NCBI GenBank assembly: GCA_963855995.1
Contig: OY979716.1
Location: forward strand, 29,028,421-29,092,420
DNA from: Muricea muricata
Taxonomy: Eukaryota; Cnidaria; Anthozoa; Malacalcyonacea; Plexauridae
Length of the DNA stretch: 64,000 nt
Direction of reading: 5' to 3'
Part shown: in pieces, positions 57,831-64,000 of the stretch
Numbering within the stretch: position 1 is the stretch's first letter
How the letters are laid out: each line of letters starts with the position of its first letter
Made by a program: the position numbers and the translations under genes
Notes under the pieces: model-generated
The model's input: the letters and a program-made list of their open reading frames with translations, nothing else
What the model was told of the DNA's origin: nothing
Databases searched by the model: none

Positions 57831-60112
57831 CCTAACTAAATGAGCAATCACAGTTCGAACTTATCTTTGTTGCTTCTGAATTTAACGCTGGTAAATGTGC
57901 GGGTATTTATCTTCAACATACTCACTTTTGAGACTTTGGATACAGATTTTAAACGTTTTAATCCCGATCACTTTGTCAGCCTTAAAAAACACTTCCACAC
58001 GAATACAACTACGTTAATACATGATTTGACGTTTGATGTTTCTACCTTCAAAGGGATAATATTAAAACAGCCCTAATTCAAGGTATAGCATTCAAAGACT
58101 ATAAGAGTTGTCAAGTGATGAAAGAATTAAGTTACGAAAGCGAATATAATAAGAAAAGAAGACCTGTTTATCGTGTTCGGTTTCCTTGACATGAACTGGC
58201 AAAGAACATGTATACCATGATATATAGTTTTATATGCATCTGATTAACTCCAAATTTTACTTGCTTAAACTAATAAGGTAAGTCACTTTGATTATCAATT
58301 TTCGTGTAATAACAGTATTTTGTCTGGAAGTTATCGGCTTTTGTTTTCAACATTTATTGTGATAGTAATTTTAGCTTTTTTGTAATGGAGTCTATTTTGC
58401 CAGTTTTTACCCACCACGAATGCAGTGCAAGGTTAACAAAAAATAAAACTCATTTTAAACAGTAGTTTCACATAAACAACTCAGCCTGGTAGCCTTTTCC
58501 CGTCACACGCTTTCGTTTGTTTACAAGCGGCGAAAAACTCATAAGTTTCAACCTACACATTTCCTCTCCAATTTTTGTTCACGAAAAATTAAAAAAAAAA
58601 GGTAAAAAGCGTAACGTATGCTTTACCATTTTCAAGAGCTTGGGATTATAAAAGCTTAGGTAAAAACAAACTTATCTGCAAATATTCTGTATCTAAAACA
58701 TACATTACTAGGTAGTCAAACACTGCTTGTAATCTTGTCCTTTCATTAAACCTGAATGACCACCCGCACGATTGAAACTATTAAAACTACATGTGGAACA
58801 GGCTGCATTGAAAAAATAACTGTAATTACTGAAAAAGGAGTGTATAATTTCAGTGTGTTTAAAGGGAATTCCCATCACACGAGCTCGTTACATTAGTCCA
58901 GGCACTTTCGTGCGAGCAACTGAAAAACGAAGCAGCCTTTTCTTTCGTTTAAATTTAATGTTCAAAACAAAAAGTAATAACTTTCCAAAGAAATATTGTC
59001 ATAATGTGAAAACTCACTTCCGAGATAATATATCTTTGAAGTCTGGGCGTACAAAGTTTTGAGATGATCAGTTGTATATCAAGCCTGGAAATTACCATGG
59101 TTGAAGGCTATGTATCTTCTTTGCTTGTTTTTGGCTAGAATATTACACACATAAACAAGGCTTTGTTTTTCCTATAATACTAGTTTCCATAACGTTACTT
59201 TATAGTCATTCAACTGACCATATATCATTGACATTACTTGCCGAGTTAGCCATTCTAACCTCTTTTGATTGAACATAAAAATAAAACGTGAAGCCTGTTA
59301 TGAACATTGTATCATTACGTGCATGTATATTTTCACTGCTCCAGAACGAACGGCATTAAAACTTTGAAATACTGCATCAAAATTCCCAAGTTTAACGGCT
59401 GCCTGAGATAAACACTTGCTGCATCAATTAACGTTGATTTCAGAAAGATCACAAGCAAATACTATTTGTAAACGCTGTTTCAATTGTCGACTAATTGTTT
59501 TAAGAACTTTGCCCGCTCCTTCCCGGCTTCTAGAACCGGAAGTAAATTTCATCCAAGAAAACTCTTAAAAGAGTCGTCCAATCCGACAAAAGTCTCCTTT
59601 GTTGTAAAAACACTATCATGGTTAGTTTTAGTACACTTCTGGAGTATCCACTTGCCAATTGATATAGAGATTCTGTCTCATTGTCATGCTTGTGTAGTCT
59701 TCAATTTTGTGGCAGTTAACCAGCTTTAATATATTTTTATAAAGTAACTCTTTTCACTTTATTAAGTTGTACTTCTGATTGGAATTCTGCAATCAAATGG
59801 AAAATGTATTTATGACATGTTTTTGAGTTGCTGACCCTTAATCATGCATAATGTGGGTGGCAATCTTGAAAATGGTTTGACAGTGTGTGATTTTTCTTAT
59901 ATTTTCAAGAGGATGAATTTAAAGACTTGTTTCACTCCTTAGATGTATGGCACAAATCACAGAACATGAGAAAACAAATCACAAAAGTAAAGAAACCAAT
60001 GCAGAACTATTATTATAAGTAGTAACTATAGTTGGGTAGCTTAGCTAAAATTCCAGAGTTTTACAATGAAATAAAGTGTTATTTTGCATGTCATAATTTT
60101 TTTACTTTTTAG
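57831..60112. other. 2.3-kb gap without a supported gene
   Basis: A 78-codon open frame at 57840-58076 and others near 58853 and 59484 have no motif and no splice support. AT-rich otherwise. Confidence 0.4.
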
Positions 60113-60241
60113 GCAGGTCAATCAAAACAAAATAAGAAGATTATGGATTGGTCTGGGGAGATTATAAAACATTTTTGGTATTGTTGTGAGATGGCTTCCA
60201 AACAAAATGCATTGCAACCAGAAGCATTGAAAGTTTTGAAG
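60113..60241 (+). CDS. Isolated exon with HFW-CC motif
   Basis: The exon lies between TTTTTAG and GTTTGC and contains MDWSGEIIKHFWYCCEMA. A short DKWIGLL segment follows at about 60352 after CTACAG, then departs. This pairing resembles the HLFW.A...C / KW..LL region in the transposase copy at 45700-45850, so it may be another fragment of that family. No start or end is visible. Confidence 0.4.
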
Positions 60242-60342
60242 GTTTGCAATGTCACACTACTGTAATTGCAAATTAACAAGCTTGACATGTGCAAATTAGC
60301 ATGTCCCTTTTAGTTAATGAAAAAATTCATGATAAATTTGTT

Positions 60343-60735
60343 CTACAGGATAAATGGATCGGGCTTTTGACCACAAATAGTATGAACTTCTTCTGCCCCA
60401 CCATCGTCTTGTTCCGTATCATCCCATTCAGCATCTCGTTCAGTGTCATGATCGTCTTGTTCATCAACATATTGTTGATCTTGATCAAGTACTTCAACAT
60501 CATCTAGTTGTGCATGTGCATCTGATTCTGAAAATAATATTGAAGACTCCATGAAGCAAAAAAGTGTGACAACAAAAAAATCAAAGAAAAAATTAAAATA
60601 GATAACACTGCAAAACATTTTGATAATTCTCCATTTTTTATCATGGCGAATTATGATTACTAACCTTTGTTTTTTCTTTTTAAAAAAGTCTGTTAGTGTC
60701 GATTGACGCCTTTTATCTGTTGTCTCATAGTTCAC
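60343..60735 (-). pseudogene. Minus-strand fragment, TLTDFF-type N-terminus and acidic segment
   Basis: From 60735 the frame reads MNYETTDKRRQSTLTDFFKK, a PIP-box-like start common in transposase and ligase N-termini, ending at a GTTAGT donor. A second open part (60343-60530) is Asp-rich (DDVEVLDQDQQYVDEQ). The phases of the donor and of the TTTTCAG acceptor do not match. Its end overlaps the plus-strand DKWIGLL segment. Confidence 0.35.
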
Positions 60736-61498
60736 GCACCAGCATCGGCTTATATATATTATCAGTTAGGGTAAAATATAACTCATTGACATTTGCTGAT
60801 GTAAAGTTGTAAACACAATTAGCAAGCAAAATTTCATTATAGTGCAAACCTATTCTGATGTAAACAATATCAAAGGTCAGTTACACATATGTAAACACAA
60901 TGACCCAGTCCCAGCCTAGCTTGCCCTAGCACACACAGTATTTTTGTTTATTCATGCAAATTTATCGTTTAAAAACCACGTTTTCTCAATAGATTGGTGG
61001 ATTTACTTGGTAATAATAATTGTGAATGTTCTTGTCAAAGAGCAAATTTCAGGTTCGCTAGATAAAAAATATTTGTATTGTAATTCTATTTTTAGCTCTG
61101 AGCTTGCCAAGCTACACAGACGGCACCCACCTGAAAACCTCATATATAAACCACTGTCATGGGATATAACCTATATATGTATATATTATAATAGTATTTG
61201 TTGAAGTTATAAGTAATTTGTCTGTCAAATGTACAAGTATAAATTTTAAATAAAGTCTAGGATAATAAGTCTATGCCAATTTCATTCGATTTTTTTTTGG
61301 GGGAGGGGGGTGCCAGAAAATTTTGGAGGTGGTGCACACTCCCAGAAAATCCACCCCTGAGATCAGCAAATTTAAACCAAGAATAACTTGAAAGATGGGT
61401 GGGGGTGTCATAGGGAAGGGGTGTCATAGGGTGTCTAATGTAATACTGTGGTGTATGCATTATATTTCCATCTTGATCATTGTATTATGACATTGTAG

Positions 61499-61916
61499 AT
61501 TATGTAGAGGAAATCTTCCAAACAATGGTAGAATCTATTGGAACAGAAAAAATCAAGAATGCAATTGAAGAATTAAATAACCTAACACCACCTCCAATGA
61601 ACACCATGCTTACCAAGCTGCCACGGGTAGAGGCAATTGCCAAAAAAAGAATGAGGGAGGCTATGCAACTCACTAATGTTCCACCAACAAACCCAGGTAA
61701 TTTTATTGATAGTGAAACTTAGTTTAAATCTTTAATAAGCATAACTAATCATAATCAATGTAATTAATATTAGTTTGGCAATATTTTATAACTTCAGTCC
61801 CTGCTGTCACCGTCAGCAAGATGAAACAAAGAAATCCACCAAAGTGTAGTGTATGCAGGCAGTCAATGAAAGGCCACAAAAATGTGGCTAATTGTCTGCG
61901 GAACAACAAAACCTAG
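61499..61916 (+). CDS. Last two exons of a gene ending in a zinc-binding tail
   Basis: Exon 61499-61696 (198 bp) follows TTGTAG and ends CCAG|GTAATT. Exon 61798-61916 follows ACTTCAG and ends TAG at 61914-61916. Both introns are phase 1 and the joined frame is open. The tail carries CSVCRQSMKGHKNVANC (CX2CX6HX5C), like the zinc tails of SWIM/FAR1-type and other transposon-derived proteins. The upstream part (FQTMVESIGTEKIKNAIEEL, then LPRVEAIAKKRMREA) is helical. Earlier exons are not identified. Confidence 0.55.
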
Positions 61917-61965
61917 TTAATAATTGTACATAAATATTTAATGTACTTATCAATGTTAAACCAGC

Positions 61966-61983
61966 GGGGGGGGGGGGGGGGGG
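61966..61983 (+). repeat. G18 homopolymer
   Basis: Eighteen consecutive G follow CCAGC. Confidence 0.95.
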
Positions 61984-62299
61984 AGACCAGGACATTATTT
62001 GGATTTGGTAACAATAATTGTGCCCTTCCTAGGTAATTCTTATGCCATGGTGCAGGTGTGGTTTGAATTATGACAACCTTGCCAGGCAACTAGCTATATG
62101 CAAAGGTTTGACTATTCTTTTTTGTTATACTTCCATAACATGCAATAATACAGTTAAAAATAAGCTTAACTGCTTAGCCAGTTATATTTAATGATTGCAT
62201 GTCATACCCATGAAATTATAACTATTTTTTCAAATGCTCTTCACTTCCCCCTCCCCACAGGGTATTTAACATTGATAAGTGCATAACATTCAAATAAAC

Positions 62300-63171
62300 T
62301 TATGAGCTTTCATCATCTGTTTCCAAGTCGTCATAACCTTTAAATTCATCATCATTCTTAACACTGTGTGTTGAACGGATTGCACTATATGCACAAGAAG
62401 GCAGTGCTATACGCATGTTCTTTAATTTTCCGTGTATCATGCGGGTGAACTGCCTGTACGAAACACCTCGAAGAAACCTGCTATAAAATAAAAAGAATAT
62501 TTCTTGGTATATTTATACACTATTAAAATGAGTACAAATCTGGTAAAAAATATGCAATGTGCTTATTAAAAAAAAACTCTATTACATACATACAAGTGGC
62601 TGTATAAGAAAATGCTCTCTAATGTAATGTACCTTTCCTTTGCACCAAGTTCCGTATAATGATAACCATCGCAAATTTTATAGTTATCTGCCACGAGCTC
62701 CAACGACCATACGTTGAGGCGATTTCTCTGCAGCAATAACATTCTTTAGCGCTTACAAGCATCTCGGTGCTGCAATTTCCACACTTGCACCTAAATAGCA
62801 CAAATAATACAATACGCTATATGGTAAAACTCTAGAATATATAATATAAACAAACACCAAGCATTGAAATGTCCAATTTTATAAAGCACAAAATCTTACC
62901 ATGACGTTACAGGTTTATTCCCTTTCAAACGCAGCTCTAAATCCTTCATTCTTTCTTCATTTTCCTCTTGCTTTTGATAATATTATGTTAGCCAAGCTTC
63001 ATCCGCAATCGGTTTGTCTAAGTATGCCTCTTCATCGAAGTCCACATGGCCGCCATGACTGGCTTCAAACTCAGCTTTGGATTCAGTTTCAACAAACTCA
63101 TCTTCAATTTCACACAGCATACTGATGGCAGAATTGGTGGAGACACTTAAGAGTGAATTTGAGCTGGACAT
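62300..63171 (-). pseudogene. P2X7 C-terminal-domain-like protein, three exons, disabled
   Basis: Exon 1 (62900-63171) starts MSSSNSLLSVS, is acidic, and ends TCATG|GTAAGA. Exon 2 (62633-62790) gives WCKCGNCSTEML and ECYCCREI, the cysteine pattern of the zinc-binding P2X7 C-terminal (ballast) domain. Exon 3 (62300-62480) gives RFLRGVSYRQFTRM and RIALPSCAYSAIR, the domain's end. The middle exon that should hold the CI..HPGF region is not seen. An in-frame TAA (about 62983-62985) follows EAWLT. In exon 2 the frame must shift near 62710 into LELVADNYKICDGYHYTEL, and only that frame has the right phase to enter exon 3. Such domains occur without a P2X channel in many invertebrate genes. Confidence 0.75.
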
Positions 63172-64000
63172 TTTAGGTTTTTCACAAAACTTAAACTTTT
63201 CACAAAACTTCCTAGTGTGAAAATATGAAGTGTTCCTCCGACCCAGTCCCTCTGTGTGCGTGACTTTTGTTTCAAAATTGTCACTTCGAGCCACTTTATC
63301 TCAGAAATTATGAGTTTTTACCAAAATCTCAAATAAACTAAAAAGAATCTAATTTAACCACAGTGGCAAAATTCCCTCAATTTTCTCTCATCGCGTGCAG
63401 TCATCACATGATTTGGACAAAACAAAATGGCAAATGTCTGGGGGCGGTTGAACAAGTATATTTCATTAATATTAATGCGGCTGAGCCGCCTACATTTTGA
63501 AGCCAAAAATACCTTGAAGACACAATAAAATCTATTGTCTTGATAAAAAATATACTGCCCAATCGCATTATAAACATAGTCTGGCACAAAATGACATTTT
63601 TAGTACCCCACCTTTCTTATAGAAAGCCTTTCTAGGGACCAGTGTGTAAGATTAAATATATATGAAAGGGGTGGGATGGATAGATCACATGTAAAGCTAC
63701 CTTTTTGACTTAGTCCACTCCAAAGAGTACTCAGCAGTTCTAGGAAATTTCGGAAAAATGAAATTTGAATGTAAGTGCTGCATAGGTTTTCAATTAAACG
63801 AATTATTTGGATAGATATGTTTACTGCACAGAAAAATGTTTAAGTTGTTTGAAAAGTGTAAATGAAAGACTATGGAAAGCAATATTTGACCCAGTAGGGC
63901 AAGCTGTAAATTGAAGATGGCGACTCAAACATGTGAAGAACTAGTTTGTTGCAAACGAAGTTAAAATGTCACCTTCCGCCTTCGTGGTGAGAGGAGCTTA
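63172..64000. other. Right edge without a supported gene
   Basis: It includes the likely upstream region of the P2X7-C-like pseudogene. A GAAGATGGCGAC motif near 63913 resembles a YY1-type site. No gene is supported. Confidence 0.35.

Noticed and set aside
57840..58076. 78-codon open frame as a gene
   Set aside because: Composition is hydrophobic and biased, there is no motif, and no splice or promoter support.
1..64000. tRNA, rRNA or snRNA genes
   Set aside because: I looked for T-loop GTTCRANNC contexts and conserved rRNA blocks by eye and found none with a supporting cloverleaf; a covariance-model scan would be needed to exclude them.

Overview
ORGANISM. The DNA is AT-rich and eukaryotic: genes are split by short GT-AG introns, coding density is low, and the sequence is crowded with DNA transposons, foldback elements and a satellite. 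The protein families (P2X7-type cysteine-rich C-terminal domain, THAP/P-element, piggyBac, pogo, Tc1-like, TNP2, hAT, Penelope-type GIY-YIG ends, and CXC proteins with an ITGCD-type motif) fit a cnidarian or similar marine invertebrate. This is inference; the sequence alone does not name a species. LAYOUT. (1) 1-9134: a 7.4-kb DNA transposon (1452-8864) with ~240-260 bp terminal inverted repeats and a 4-bp TATA duplication. It carries one spliced, frameshifted zinc-module/nuclease-like/CXC gene and sits inside an older transposase gene. (2) 9135-12485: a decayed Tc1-like element and another piece of the older transposase family. (3) 12760-19760: foldbacks and MITEs, a broken TNP2-type transposase, and an inverted pair of Penelope-type 3' ends. 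(4) 20315-24809: a multi-exon gene of unknown function and the first exon of a basic coiled-coil gene. (5) 26172-28294: an intact two-exon piggyBac-type transposase. (6) 28850-34530: an AACGTTG-rich element, a damaged protein kinase fragment, and a ~240-bp satellite cut by two insertions. (7) 35940-38578: a small zinc-knuckle gene assembled from many micro-exons, the most unusual object in the window. (8) 40098-44351: a THAP/P-element-type transposase with a few disabling changes. (9) 44900-54622 plus 57578-57800: further transposase copies with nested insertions, a hAT remnant, and a 3.2-kb pogo-like element bounded by repeated GGGTGACTTTG motifs. (10) 54625-57575: a Tc1-like element that splits a transposase gene exactly at TA and also contains a helicase remnant. 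(11) 60113-63171: partial spliced genes and a P2X7-C-like pseudogene. HOW IT WORKS TOGETHER. This is accessory, repeat-driven sequence and not a pathway. One transposase family (possibly Kolobok-type) was repeatedly used as a landing site, and several insertions can be dated relative to each other because removing them restores the reading frame. The best candidates for expressed genes are the micro-exon zinc-knuckle gene, the piggyBac gene and possibly the multi-exon gene at 20315-23476.
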